Source: JAYRZB01 sp041916675
GTDB lineage: Bacteria; Pseudomonadota; Alphaproteobacteria; Rhizobiales; Devosiaceae
Assembly: GCA_041916675.1 (NCBI GenBank)
Contig: JAYRZB010000003.1
Location: 1-64,000 of the forward strand
Direction: 5' to 3'
DNA length: 64,000 nt
Positions 32,501-41,421 of this stretch are shown piece after piece; position 1 is the first letter of the stretch; each line of letters opens with the position of its first letter. The translations under genes were made by a program, and so were the position numbers. Below the pieces are notes generated by a model, which had not been told where the DNA came from, did no database searches, and saw only the letters and a program-made list of their open reading frames with translations.

Positions 32501-34716
32501 TGGGGAAGAGCATCAGTCTCAAGATCAGGACCGACGAGGTCTTTGCATTCCCCGATGGCATGTACCGCTTCGTTCGCGAGCTTTCAGGATGCGTCCTGCT
32601 CTTGCAGCGGCACGGAACGGACAAGGAAAAGCAGATCACCGAGACCGAGCTGATCGATCAGCTCGGCCGCGGCGAAGTCATCCGACTGCGTGACCGACGC
32701 GATCGCAAAGGCCGCCCTCTGGTCGAAAGCGACGATGTCTCCCCCGATGAGAAGCCAGAAGAACTGATGCGAGCAAGAACACTCCTGTTCTATGTCCGCG
32801 CCTTCGACGCTGACACATCTGTGGGGCTCGGTGATGTCGGGCTGCAGAAGCTGATGAACCGCAAACGCAAAGCTGCGTCAGACAAGGGCCTTACCCACAC
32901 GTTCTCACCGGACACGCTGAGGCGTGCGATCAAGCAGAAGGGTGCGCCGGGGGACCGTCACCTGAAAGACTTCATCTCCAAACGCGGACGAACGAGCCGG
33001 GCCCGGCTCGATCTGACGGTCGAGGACCTGCTGAACAAGGCCGTGAATTTCTATTGGGGGTTGCGAACTCGCGACAAAAAAGACGCCTGGGCCTTCCTGA
33101 TTAAGGAGATCAAGGAGGTCAATGCAGAGCGCAAGACCGCTGGTCTGGACAAGCTTATGCCGCCCAAGGACGCCAGCACGCTCTACCGCCGGATCAAGGC
33201 CAGCAACTGCAGGGAAAACCACGCGCTCAAGACCTCGGCGTTTGAGGCCGATCAGGCGTGGAAGGGTGTCTCTAAACATCTCGACGCAACCGCTCCGGGC
33301 GAGCTGATCATCATCGATCATACCATTGTCGATAGTTGGGTTCTTCTCGACGACAATGGGATGCCGCTGGGACGTCCCACCTTGACCGTTGCCATCGACG
33401 TCTTCAGTCGCTGCATTGTCGGGTTTCTTATCAGCGCCGAACCACCTTCCGTCTACTCCATGGCCACTGTCATCAAACATGTCCTCATGCCGAAGGGCTA
33501 CGTGAAGACAGAGTATCCTGATATTGAGCGGCCCTATGACTGCTGGATTCTGCCAAACACAATCCTCATCGACAACGCCTTCGAGCATGTTTCAGGCAGC
33601 CTCAGAGATGCCGCGGAGGACATCGGGTTCGAGATCCACTATGCCCCGATCCATTCACCGGCGTATAAGGCAATCGGCGAGAAGATCTTCGATACGCTGA
33701 ACGACTTCTTCCACAAGCTGCCTGCCTCGGTGCCGTACGACGTCACCACGATGAGAAAGGCCAGGCTTGATCCGCAGCGCGAGAAGCCAGTCTACCATCG
33801 GGAAATCGAATACTTCCTGCACCGGTTCATTATTGACCAATATCATTACCGGCCCCACGCTGGCATCGACGCCATCCCCGCCCGACGTTGGGATGAAGGC
33901 ATCGAGCGCCACGGGCGCGAGTTTGTCGACGATTTTAACGCATTGGACCAGTTGCTCGGAAAGGTGGATGAGGCTTCGATCAGCCGTGCCGGCGTCAGGT
34001 ATCGCAACATGCGCTTCCATGACGCCGAGCTGACGACCAAGATTCTCAACGACATGGTCCGATTGCAGCCGATCAAGTCCTTGCCCACCAAAAGCTACGG
34101 GCAGGTCAGGGCCAGGGTGAAGATCAAGTACAATCCCGCGGACTGCAGCAAGATCGAAGTCTGGAACGAAGGCGCCGAGCCCAAGCATTACGTCACGTTG
34201 CCCAACGTCGACCAGACCATGACCCGCGGGTTGAGTTTCTGGGCCGCAGATCGAGTGCGTGAACACGCCAAGGAACTGGACCTCGAATACTCTACCGAAG
34301 AGGAACGCCTCCTGGCGCGCGACAGCCTTCGTCGAGCTTGGGAGGAGCTCGCACAGGTTACGCCTCGTCGGACCGGTGCCGATGCCCGCCGTGGCATTGC
34401 CCAGGAGGCGCCGACCGTTATCGAAGGCGTCGTACGGTTCAGCGAGGCCGAACCGTCTGTCTACGGTAACGCCCAGCCGATCGACCTGCCAGCCCAGACC
34501 CGCGCCAACTCTTCGCAGAAGCCCGTGAGCACCCTGCGGGGCGGCGAAGCGACCAAGACAAAGATCCGAAAGGCCGCAAATAAGCGTGCCGCCGCATCGA
34601 ACCCTCAGGAGGAAATGCCGAAGCCTGCGGCAAAGCAGGAGAAGGATTTCTTCCTGCCGCCTGCTGCCAACGCTCCGAAGCGCAATCCCTATGATCTTGA
34701 CGGAGAATGGAAATGA
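32500..34716 (+). CDS. tnsB: TnsB-type DDE transposase
   Basis: A 738-residue Mu/TnsB-family transposase. N-terminal helical DNA-binding domains (about 1-260) precede the rve core: ELIIIDHTIVDSW (first Asp), LTVAIDVFSRCIVG, ILIDNAFEHV (second Asp) and YKAIGEKIFDTL (Glu). A Mu-C beta-barrel region and a charged, alanine/lysine-rich tail (about 620-738) follow; in Tn7 the tail contacts TnsC. It makes the 3' end cuts and joins ends to target. The stop overlaps tnsC by four bases. Confidence 0.92.
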   Translation: MGKSISLKIRTDEVFAFPDGMYRFVRELSGCVLLLQRHGTDKEKQITETELIDQLGRGEVIRLRDRRDRKGRPLVESDDVSPDEKPEELMRARTLLFYVRAFDADTSVGLGDVGLQKLMNRKRKAASDKGLTHTFSPDTLRRAIKQKGAPGDRHLKDFISKRGRTSRARLDLTVEDLLNKAVNFYWGLRTRDKKDAWAFLIKEIKEVNAERKTAGLDKLMPPKDASTLYRRIKASNCRENHALKTSAFEADQAWKGVSKHLDATAPGELIIIDHTIVDSWVLLDDNGMPLGRPTLTVAIDVFSRCIVGFLISAEPPSVYSMATVIKHVLMPKGYVKTEYPDIERPYDCWILPNTILIDNAFEHVSGSLRDAAEDIGFEIHYAPIHSPAYKAIGEKIFDTLNDFFHKLPASVPYDVTTMRKARLDPQREKPVYHREIEYFLHRFIIDQYHYRPHAGIDAIPARRWDEGIERHGREFVDDFNALDQLLGKVDEASISRAGVRYRNMRFHDAELTTKILNDMVRLQPIKSLPTKSYGQVRARVKIKYNPADCSKIEVWNEGAEPKHYVTLPNVDQTMTRGLSFWAADRVREHAKELDLEYSTEEERLLARDSLRRAWEELAQVTPRRTGADARRGIAQEAPTVIEGVVRFSEAEPSVYGNAQPIDLPAQTRANSSQKPVSTLRGGEATKTKIRKAANKRAAASNPQEEMPKPAAKQEKDFFLPPAANAPKRNPYDLDGEWK

Positions 34717-35750
34717 CGTGGACCCCGGTTCAAGACGAAAAGATGGACTGTTTCGAAGCCATTCTGGTCGAACATCCCCGCAAAACCCAGTTGCATGCCG
34801 CGCTGGGCAACCTGATGCACGAGACGACCCGCGCATCCCGCCGACATGAAGCTCGGGTCGCTGCCGTTGGTGGCCGGCCCGTAAAGGCTGAGGAACTCTA
34901 TCTGCTGCCCGTCATCGGCCCCTCGGGCGCGACCAAGACCAAGTCGCTGAGCACCTATGTGGATAGCGTGCTTTCCGACCCCGATCTCGATCCGAATGAG
35001 ATCCCAGTGCTCGTGGTAACGGTGCGAAGTTCCGTGAAATCAACGCGGCATCTGCAGTCTGCAATCCTGCTGGCCTTCGGCGATCTGACAGCTGCGCACG
35101 AGGTGCTGAATCAGCGCGACTATTCGGAAGCCCGCGTGAACCTTGACTTGCTCGAAAAAGCCCGGGCCAAGAAGACCCGCATCGTAGTCCTCGACGAATG
35201 TCACAGCATGATCCAGAACTCTGGGCCGGTGCTCCTCGACTCCCTTGCAACGGCTCTTAAGAGCTTTGTGAATGATGGTCTCTTCAGCTTGGTCCTCGTT
35301 GGGACCGACAAGGTTAAGCGGCTGCTGCAATTCAACGAGAACCATTCCCGCCAAAAACGTACCATCGACTTCGGACCTGCGTCGCTCGACGATCCGGAGG
35401 ACGTCCAATACTTCATGCAGTTCGTTGGACGCTTCGAAAGAGAGATGCTGAACAAGAAGGTCATCGACAAGCCGCTCGACTTGATTGGTGACGTAGCCAC
35501 GCGTGCCATTGTCTTCGATATGGCTCGTGGCGTGGTGGGGACGGTTGTGCGCATTCTTCGTCTCGCCCTCGAGCAGTCTTTCGAGGAAAACCTGCCGCTG
35601 GATTGGTCTCACATCGCTAAGGCCTTCAGGGCCTGGAACCGCGGTCTTGAAACGCCGGGACCAGACCCTTTTGCCAGCAAAAATGCCTCCAAGGCGACGC
35701 AGACTAAACTGGAGGCCATCGAAGCGCTGACAATGGAGGCGGCGCAATGA
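34713..35750 (+). CDS. tnsC: TnsC-type AAA+ transposition regulator
   Basis: A 345-residue AAA+ ATPase of the TnsC/TniB family. It has a P-loop variant GPSGATKTKS and Walker B VVLDECHSM, with the arginine-bearing DFGPASLDDPED segment later. ATG 34713 is chosen over 34707 because it overlaps the tnsB stop (ATGA) and has CGGAG at proper distance. It bridges the target selector and the transposase. The final bases overlap tniQ by four. Confidence 0.9.
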   Translation: MTWTPVQDEKMDCFEAILVEHPRKTQLHAALGNLMHETTRASRRHEARVAAVGGRPVKAEELYLLPVIGPSGATKTKSLSTYVDSVLSDPDLDPNEIPVLVVTVRSSVKSTRHLQSAILLAFGDLTAAHEVLNQRDYSEARVNLDLLEKARAKKTRIVVLDECHSMIQNSGPVLLDSLATALKSFVNDGLFSLVLVGTDKVKRLLQFNENHSRQKRTIDFGPASLDDPEDVQYFMQFVGRFEREMLNKKVIDKPLDLIGDVATRAIVFDMARGVVGTVVRILRLALEQSFEENLPLDWSHIAKAFRAWNRGLETPGPDPFASKNASKATQTKLEAIEALTMEAAQ

Positions 35751-37708
35751 GCTGGCGCTATAGCAAGGACAAGCTCGTTCCCCTGGCTGATGTCGTTCCG
35801 GCGTTTCTCACATTTGAGCCCAAAGCCGATGAGAGCCTTGTGGGGTTCATCGACCGCACCTTTGCCAGGACCGTTTTCGCTAATCCGATCGCTGCCCTCG
35901 CGCAGGCCGGAATCGCGACCAACCGCCCGGACTTCCTGGCCAGCCTCGACCTTAATGAAGGACAGATCGATGCCTTGGCCCGTCGCTTGGGTGTGTCGGC
36001 GGCACTTATCCGTGACCGCCTCCACCCTGACAGCCGCATGCTGGGATCCGGTGTGCGGGGCGTTGACTTCCATGGCCAGTTCCTGCGTTTGACCTTTCTC
36101 GAGCGCGAGCGGCGCCGCGTGTCGCCCAGGGCCTTGGAAATCAGTCCCTATCATCGTGCCATCTGGGATGTTCGTCCCATCGCTTTCGACCCGGACACCA
36201 TGGAGCTGTTGCTTTCGGACTGTCCGGTATGCGCCAAACCACTCGGGCGACGGCGACTTTGCGGGCCTGAGAAGTGCGATAAATGCATCGATGATCGAGG
36301 CCTTCCGTCGACAGACCTGCGCGATCATCTTCAGCCGATGGTGCCTGAAGAGGAATGGGAATTGCTCCGAAACATCGCCGGCCTCGTCGACACAGATCCC
36401 AAAACGCGCGAACGGTCTTGCCTCCGCTTCCCCGAACCATGGCGGTCATTGGGACCAGGCGAAATTTTCCACATCCTGGTGGAGATGAGCGTGGCCAACG
36501 AGGCAGCTATTGGCCAACTTGGCCCCTCGTCGCCATCATTGCCGTTGAAGCCCACCAGCTTGCACAGTGTCGGTCAGGTCCTAGCCGGCGGTCTCGATAC
36601 GTTCTTTGATTGGGCGGGCACCACGCTGACCCGCAAGGACTTGCCACACTGGACGGTCGACCGACCTGTGGCCACTACCGGATTTGAGCGTCTGGTCAAA
36701 TGCCCGCATATTTCGCCAGCTGCGAAGTCGTTGCTTTCCGAGATGCGGTCGGGCTCACGGGTGGCGACACGCCTGCGTCGTACCGGTGCCTTTGCATGGC
36801 TGAACGCGAAAAATCTAGCGGAGGAATTTGATCTTGACCTTACTCGAGCCCAGATGATCGTTACTCGCCTGAAGTCCGTGCTCAAGCAGGTTCCAGACCC
36901 CGCGGCTGCCGGCGTGCCGACGTCCAAGGAAGCATTCGCAGCCCTGTTGCCGCGTGCGGTTGGTACAGTCTCACTCAACAACGCCGCCTTCGTGCTCAAG
37001 GCCGGCGTCGAGGTTGTGACTGGTCTCGAAGAGATTGGTGTCCTGAACGCCGTTCCCGAACCGGTGTCTTTGCTGATCGAGGCGAGCAAGTCCTTCTATG
37101 AAGCTGATGTAAGGGAACGACTTGCCAGTTTTCTGTCCGCGGTGACACACGAACGGGGGGCGAGTTTATTTCCGACGATGGAGGCAGTCTTGAAAAACAG
37201 CGGTCTGCGTCCCTTGCCATTTGCCGCTGCCTGGCACCTCGCCATGTCTGGTGATGTACGTCTCTTGCGCGAAGACGATGAGGTGAACGATTGGCTGCGG
37301 GACGTCTATGTGGCAGATGAAGCCCCCTTTGTGGAACTGTTGAGGGCGCACCCTCTCACCCGTTCCCTGCAAGACCTGCCACCGGAGGTGACAACGCAGG
37401 TTGCCGCCCAAATGATAGATAGTGACATCGTTGTGGTCGGCCAGCTCGTCAGGAACAAGATCCTGGTCCCGACGAGCGGTGCTCGCCCATTGCTGTTTCC
37501 CCGGGAGCAGATCGAACGTTTCGTGGCTGCCTATGTCTCGACGCCGGAGCTCAAGAGAGCCCTTGGCATCTCGAGCGCCGGTCGCTTCGACCGCCAGTAT
37601 CGTGACCTGCCCGAGAGCGCCTTTGAGTTCCCCAACCAGCGCAGTCGCTTCTACCGGCGCAAGGACTGCGCATTCATCCTCGCGGCTGCGGCGGCCCGGG
37701 CCGCGTAG
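35747..37708 (+). CDS. tniQ: TniQ/TnsD-type target-selection protein
   Basis: A 653-residue protein. The N-terminal TniQ domain (KADESLVGFIDRTFARTVFANP, LASLDLNEGQIDALARRLGV) is followed near residues 160-185 by a zinc ribbon (DCPVCAKPLGRRRLCGP, then CDKC). The long C-terminal part (about 250-653) includes helix-turn-helix-like segments, as in TnsD proteins that bind a specific attachment site. It is therefore likely to choose the insertion site by DNA sequence. The target cannot be deduced because the left junction is not identified. Confidence 0.85.
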   Translation: MSWRYSKDKLVPLADVVPAFLTFEPKADESLVGFIDRTFARTVFANPIAALAQAGIATNRPDFLASLDLNEGQIDALARRLGVSAALIRDRLHPDSRMLGSGVRGVDFHGQFLRLTFLERERRRVSPRALEISPYHRAIWDVRPIAFDPDTMELLLSDCPVCAKPLGRRRLCGPEKCDKCIDDRGLPSTDLRDHLQPMVPEEEWELLRNIAGLVDTDPKTRERSCLRFPEPWRSLGPGEIFHILVEMSVANEAAIGQLGPSSPSLPLKPTSLHSVGQVLAGGLDTFFDWAGTTLTRKDLPHWTVDRPVATTGFERLVKCPHISPAAKSLLSEMRSGSRVATRLRRTGAFAWLNAKNLAEEFDLDLTRAQMIVTRLKSVLKQVPDPAAAGVPTSKEAFAALLPRAVGTVSLNNAAFVLKAGVEVVTGLEEIGVLNAVPEPVSLLIEASKSFYEADVRERLASFLSAVTHERGASLFPTMEAVLKNSGLRPLPFAAAWHLAMSGDVRLLREDDEVNDWLRDVYVADEAPFVELLRAHPLTRSLQDLPPEVTTQVAAQMIDSDIVVVGQLVRNKILVPTSGARPLLFPREQIERFVAAYVSTPELKRALGISSAGRFDRQYRDLPESAFEFPNQRSRFYRRKDCAFILAAAAARAA

Positions 37709-37932
37709 CACCGATCTCGCTATCTGACATTGAGAACGCCAGCAAGATTCCGAATGGTGGCGACTTCGCCTTCAAGTACCTTGCGCATCTCGCCGACGAG
37801 GGCGAATTGCTGGTCATGGTTTGTGATCTATCCAACCTGGACAACTTCATAGAGTTCATGGGCAGGCATTCGACCCGCCATCCAATCTCAGGGTTCACCA
37901 GCTAGCCAACTCAAAATCCGTCGGAAGCGAAC
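37709..37932 (+). other. Short gap after tniQ with a possible ORF remnant
   Basis: One frame reads ISLSDIENASKIPNGGDF and continues protein-like through ELLVMVCDLSNLDNFIEF to a stop at 37903-37905, but it has no standard start codon or ribosome site. It may be a gene fragment or a protein starting inside tniQ. Confidence 0.25.
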
Positions 37933-37958
37933 AAAGGCCCGATCAGGCCTTCTTTTTT
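37933..37958 (+). terminator. Rho-independent terminator of the Tn7-like operon
   Basis: AAGGCC (37934-37939), six-base loop CGATCA, GGCCTT (37946-37951), then C and six T. This is a textbook terminator downstream of tniQ. Confidence 0.85.
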
Positions 37959-37977
37959 GTCCCCACAAAAGACCGTG

Positions 37978-38109
37978 GCACTCTTACAGCCGATAACCCC
38001 ATAATCCATGCACTCTTACAGTCGGCGTCGCTGCAATCCTACGTCGCAGGTTCTAGGTCTAACAAGGACTTAGCCGCTGCACTCTTACAGCCTCGGCATA
38101 TTATCAACA
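37978..38109 (+). repeat. Transposon right end with four TnsB-type binding repeats
   Basis: GCACTCTTACAGCC or GCACTCTTACAGTC occurs at 37978-37991, 38010-38023 and 38079-38092, with a degenerate copy GCAATCCTACGTC at 38033-38045. The last full repeat lies 17 bp before TTATCAACA (38101-38109), whose complement TGTTGATAA is the start of several Tn7-like ends. The layout (several short repeats inside one terminus) is that of TnsB-binding ends. Confidence 0.75.
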
Positions 38110-38521
38110 AAAACAATGACTTACACATCGATCAGAACAGGCGATCGGAACAGTCTTCCGGCGCACGCGCGGGCAGTGGATCGGGGTCGGATGCGAGCAT
38201 CATCCGGGGCGTAGCTCTTAGGCGCTCGTGGCAGTCTACGCTGGCAGGATTCGCATTTAGTGTGTGCGCGACTGGTGATAAGCGCCCGTCCCCGCCATTG
38301 CCCCTGGCCCGACTGCGTTCACATAGGCTGCTTCCCTCAAAACGTCCCGGTCGTCTCCTTCCTACAATTCGTGCATGAGCAAAGCTCAGTGCTTTCTTAC
38401 CGGCAGGATCAAAATGAAAACCGCACGCGATCAGAAGCTCTTTCAGATGAGCCGCTCGAAGCTGTAGGCTCAACAGATCGCTGCAATGTCCAAGCACTTG
38501 GGCTCAAATCGTCCGTGTCCG
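38110..38521. other. Noncoding stretch between transposon end and gene fragment
   Basis: I see no supportable gene. If 38109 is the true end, AAAAC (38110-38114) would be the right copy of a 5-bp target duplication. Confidence 0.35.
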
Positions 38522-38909
38522 CTATGCAGAACCATCTACCAGATATTCCCCAGTCGCGAAGTAGTCCGGAGTGGCGTATCCGACCCTCGAAAGCGATCTG
38601 ACCAGCGCGTGGGATCTACCAGCGATCATCGTCGACTGCCGGGTCATGGCCTCGTTCATCAATCTGATCTGCTGGCGCGTCATTTGCTCGACGCGAACGG
38701 TGCGAGGTTTGGCGTAGAACCCGACCGCTACGTCATGAGCCACCGGCATGAATGAGAGCAGTCGACCCATTTTGCCTGTGGCTGCGCCGCCAATTCGAGC
38801 CATCGCAGTAGGATGGTCGCCCAAAACGTCAGAGCAGCGTGGCGAGGCGACGTAGATCGCCATTCCGCGCTCGCGCATCATGGCCAGAAGGTCTTCGGGC
38901 GGTGGCGTG
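38522..38909 (-). pseudogene. C-terminal gene fragment cut by the IS3 element (DUF4238-like)
   Basis: The minus-strand frame reads PPPEDLLAMMRERGMAIYVA at its upstream edge, then DVLGDHPTAMARIGG and GRLLSFMPVAHDVAVGF to a stop at 38522. The LGDHP block followed by a hydrophobic strand and a helical end resembles the C-terminus of DUF4238 proteins, but I am not sure. The frame enters the IS at about 38910 with no start codon, so the N-terminus has been lost or moved. No matching N-terminal part is visible beyond the IS at 40177. Confidence 0.45.
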
Positions 38910-40176
38910 TGACATGAGCCCTCAGATCTCCTCCAAAAAAGAGTAGAGTTCGTCCATTGAAGGAGACGGACGATGAAGGCTTCGCGGTTCAGCGAGGTAC
39001 AGATCATCGGGGTATTGAAGGAGCATGAGGCCGGCGTGGCGGTGGCCGATGTGTGCCGCAAGCACGGCGTGAGCAACGCGACGTTTTACATGTACAAGGC
39101 CAAGTTCAGCGGCATGGACGTCAGCGAGGCCCGGCGACTTAAGGCTCTCGAGGATGAGAACACGCGGCTCAAGAAGCTGCTGGCTGACAGCTGCTCGACA
39201 ATGCCGCGCTGAAAGATCTTCTTGGAAAAAAATGGTGACGCCCGCTGCCGAGCGAGATGCCGTCGCCCATCTCCAGACTGCGTTTGGGATGAGCGAGCGG
39301 CGGGCGTGCCGAGTTCTGGGCTGTTGTCGGATGACGATGCGCTATCAGGCGCTTCGCACCGATGACGTGGTGCTGCGCGAGCGGATGAAGGCGATAGCCC
39401 ATGAGCGCCACCGGTTCGGCTATCGGCGGCTGCATGTGCTGCTCCGGCGCGAGGGCTATCAGGTCAATCACAAGCGGCTGTTCCGCATCTATCGGGAAGA
39501 AAAGCTCACGGTGCGCCGGCGTGGCGGACGCAAGCGGGCCATGGGCACCCGGGCGCCGATGCTGGTCCCGATGATGCCCAATGACCGATGGTCGCTGGAC
39601 TTCGTCTCCGACCGGCTCACCGACGGTCGCCGCTTCCGCGTGCTGACGGTGGTCGATGACTGCACCCGAGAGTGCCTGGCCCTGCTTGCAGGTACGTCGC
39701 TGTCTGGCCTGAGGGTGGCGCGGGAGCTCGAGGCACTCATTGCCAGTCGAGGTCGGCCCAGAATGATCGTCAGTGACAACGGCACCGAGTTCACCTCGAA
39801 CGCCATCCTTGGCTTCGCCGACCGGCAACGCATCGACTGGCATTACATCGCACCGGGCAAGCCGATCCAGAACGCCTTCATCGAAAACTTCAACGGCCGG
39901 CTCCGGGACGAACTGCTCAACGAGATGCTGTTCGCTTCGCTTGCGCACGTGCGGACGCGGCGCCCTGGCGGGCCGACTACAACCTCAACCGCCCGCACTC
40001 ACGGCTCGGCTGGCTGACCCCGGCCGAATACGCCGACGCCTTCAACCCGCGACGGGACCTGGCGCTGCGCTCAATGCAAGGCTCCGCACCAGCCCCCCGT
40101 CGCTCACCCCGGACAGATCGGCCAAACCAAACGCCAGAGTCTCCATCACGCTGGATAAAGGTTGGGGGCAACGTCA
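38910..40176 (+). mobile_element. IS3-family insertion sequence (IS407/IS51-like), degraded
   Basis: About 1267 bp. The left end TGACATGAGCCCTC at 38910 and the right end GGGGGCAACGTCA ending at 40176 (complement TGACGTTGCCCCC) form an imperfect terminal inverted repeat of the TGAC..CCC kind. It carries orfA and orfB with the A7 slippery site at 39226-39232. Both reading frames are broken. I see no clear direct repeat at the flanks, so one flank may have been lost. Confidence 0.75.
38973..39212 (+). pseudogene. IS3 transposase OrfA, frameshifted near its end
   Basis: The 79-residue product MKASRFSEVQIIGVLKEHEA... has the IS3 OrfA helix-turn-helix (VADVCRKHGVSNATFYMYKAKF) and the leucine-zipper start (RRLKALEDENTRLKKLLAD). 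After LLAD the family continues with AMLDNAALKDLL; here a one-base loss at about 39190 shifts the frame, giving SCSTMPR and a stop. The following DNA still encodes LDNAALKDLL in another frame up to the A7 slippery run. Confidence 0.85.
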
Positions 40177-40199
40177 AACGCTTTGACCGGCAATGTTGA
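39232..40199 (+). pseudogene. IS3 transposase OrfB, frameshifted
   Basis: The OrfB integrase core is present: DRWSLDFVSDRL (first Asp), IVSDNGTEFTSNAIL (second Asp) and FIENFNGRLRDELLNE (Glu). After SLAHVR the frame breaks at about 39945-39955 and RADYNLNRPHSRLGWLTPAEYA continues in another frame to TGA 40197-40199. The product normally arises by -1 slippage at AAAAAAA in orfA. With breaks in both orfA and orfB this copy is probably immobile by itself. Confidence 0.85.
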
Positions 40200-40443
40200 G
40201 TGCCATTTCGCAATAAGAAGCCATACCTCTACCGCCTCTGCCTCTGTCGGCGCGGTGTAAAGCAAAGTCGGTGGCATGGCCCGAAGCGGTCAGGGGCCTG
40301 ATTGCCGAACTGTGGTCAGATTCGCTCAGGCTGGGTGCGGGCGTTGAGGTCAGCCACCTGATCACTGAAAGCACCGCCCCGCTAGCCGCGGAGGTGGCTC
40401 CGGTTTGCGCCACCAGCGAACGCTTGTTTTCGGCCCGCCCGGA

Positions 40444-40536
40444 ATGCGCGCCGCCGAGGCCGGTAATCCGCGCGAAGTGTTGGTCAAACCCCAGACCGAT
40501 CGGCTGCAAGCGTTTCTGGCCGCGCAAAGCGCGTGA
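40444..40536 (+). pseudogene. Possible C-terminal scrap of an amino-acid ABC ATPase gene
   Basis: One frame ends GNPREVLVKPQTDRLQAFLA then AQSA and TGA at 40534-40536. NPREVL..PQTDRLQAFL resembles the tail of polar amino-acid ABC transporter ATPases. Nothing upstream in 40200-40440 extends the similarity. This is a weak assignment; the stretch 40200-40566 otherwise holds no gene. Confidence 0.25.
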
Positions 40537-40566
40537 CGAGAAGGGCCTGTAGGCTCCACCCCAAGC

Positions 40567-41421
40567 TTATGGCTGGCGCCGGTTGCTAAAGGCGAGCGCA
40601 ATTATGCCGATAAGCGTGACGCTCATCAGGAGCAGGCTGACTGCGTTGATGGCGGGTGTGGCTCCGTCTCGCAGCTGCCCGAACATGTAGATGGGCAGCG
40701 TTGGCTGTGAACCCACCAGCATGAGAGTGGTGTTGAAATTTTCAACGCTCATCAAAAAGCAGACAAACCCTGCCCCGATCATGGCCGGACGCAGGAAGGG
40801 CAGAGTGATCCTCGTCAGGACCCGCCCATTGCTGGCGCCCAGGTCGGCGGCTGCTTCTTCCAGCGTTGGATCAAACCGGCGCAGGCGCGCCGCAATGACC
40901 AAGGTGGCCAGAGTGATGGTGAAGCTGAGCTGGCCCATGATGACCAGCGGCAGGCTGGGGCGCAGCCAATCCATATCCTGACCGGTTGCCGTTTCAAGCA
41001 CACCGGCCACATCGCTGGCAAACGAGAGGATGGAGGTGCCAAGGATCACCCCGGGGATGACCAAGGGCCAGATGACGGCCACCGAAAGCAGGTTCTTGCC
41101 GCGAAAGTTGAAGCGCTCGAGGAGGAAGGCGTTTGTGGTACCCACGGCCACCGAAATCACTGCGACGACCAGCCCGACAAAAAGCGAGTTGCCGATAGCA
41201 CGCAGCATGCCCGAATCCTGCAGGACGCCGGGCTTGCCCGAACCCAGGGCATTGAGCGCGGTGAACCATTCAAGGGTGAACCCTTTCCAGGGCGGCGCCG
41301 GAAAAGTACCGGCGTTAAAGGCGAACACGGCCACTACCACCAGCGGGGCAAACATGAAAATGAAGAAGGCGGCGAGATACATCCCCCAGACATAAGGGGC
41401 AGGACGGATTGAGATTTTCAT
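40567..41421 (-). CDS. potC: Spermidine/putrescine-type ABC permease (PotC-like)
   Basis: A 284-residue permease with six hydrophobic segments and the EAA loop EEAAADLGASNGRVLTRITLPFLRPA facing the ATPase. MKISIRPAPYVWGMYLAAFF is the usual PotC-like N-terminus, so the start at 41421 is used rather than the longer frame. Its ATG overlaps the potB stop by four bases. It is last in the D-A-B-C operon. Confidence 0.9.
   Translation of the reverse strand: MKISIRPAPYVWGMYLAAFFIFMFAPLVVVAVFAFNAGTFPAPPWKGFTLEWFTALNALGSGKPGVLQDSGMLRAIGNSLFVGLVVAVISVAVGTTNAFLLERFNFRGKNLLSVAVIWPLVIPGVILGTSILSFASDVAGVLETATGQDMDWLRPSLPLVIMGQLSFTITLATLVIAARLRRFDPTLEEAAADLGASNGRVLTRITLPFLRPAMIGAGFVCFLMSVENFNTTLMLVGSQPTLPIYMFGQLRDGATPAINAVSLLLMSVTLIGIIALAFSNRRQP

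Larger units (their letters stand above)
31137..38109 (+). mobile_element. Tn7-like transposon core (mini-DDE, tnsA, tnsB, tnsC, tniQ, right end)
   Basis: The heteromeric transposase genes tnsA-tnsB, the ATPase tnsC and the target selector tniQ are contiguous and translationally coupled. They are followed by a terminator and an end sequence of four repeats closing in TTATCAACA (reverse complement TGTTGATAA, a start shared by several Tn7-like elements). The left boundary is not found, so the start coordinate here is only the first associated gene. No CRISPR array or cas gene is near, so targeting is presumably by TniQ itself. Confidence 0.75.

Noticed and set aside
33655..34836. 393-codon minus-strand frame opposite tnsB
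   Set aside because: The plus-strand TnsB has clear catalytic motifs; the minus frame has none.
37978..38092. Possible CRISPR array in the GCACTCTTACAG repeats
   Set aside because: Repeats are about 14 bp, irregularly spaced, with no cas genes; position beside a terminal TTATCAACA fits transposon-end binding sites.
38132..38497. Minus-strand frame right of the transposon end
   Set aside because: Not protein-like, no ribosome site.
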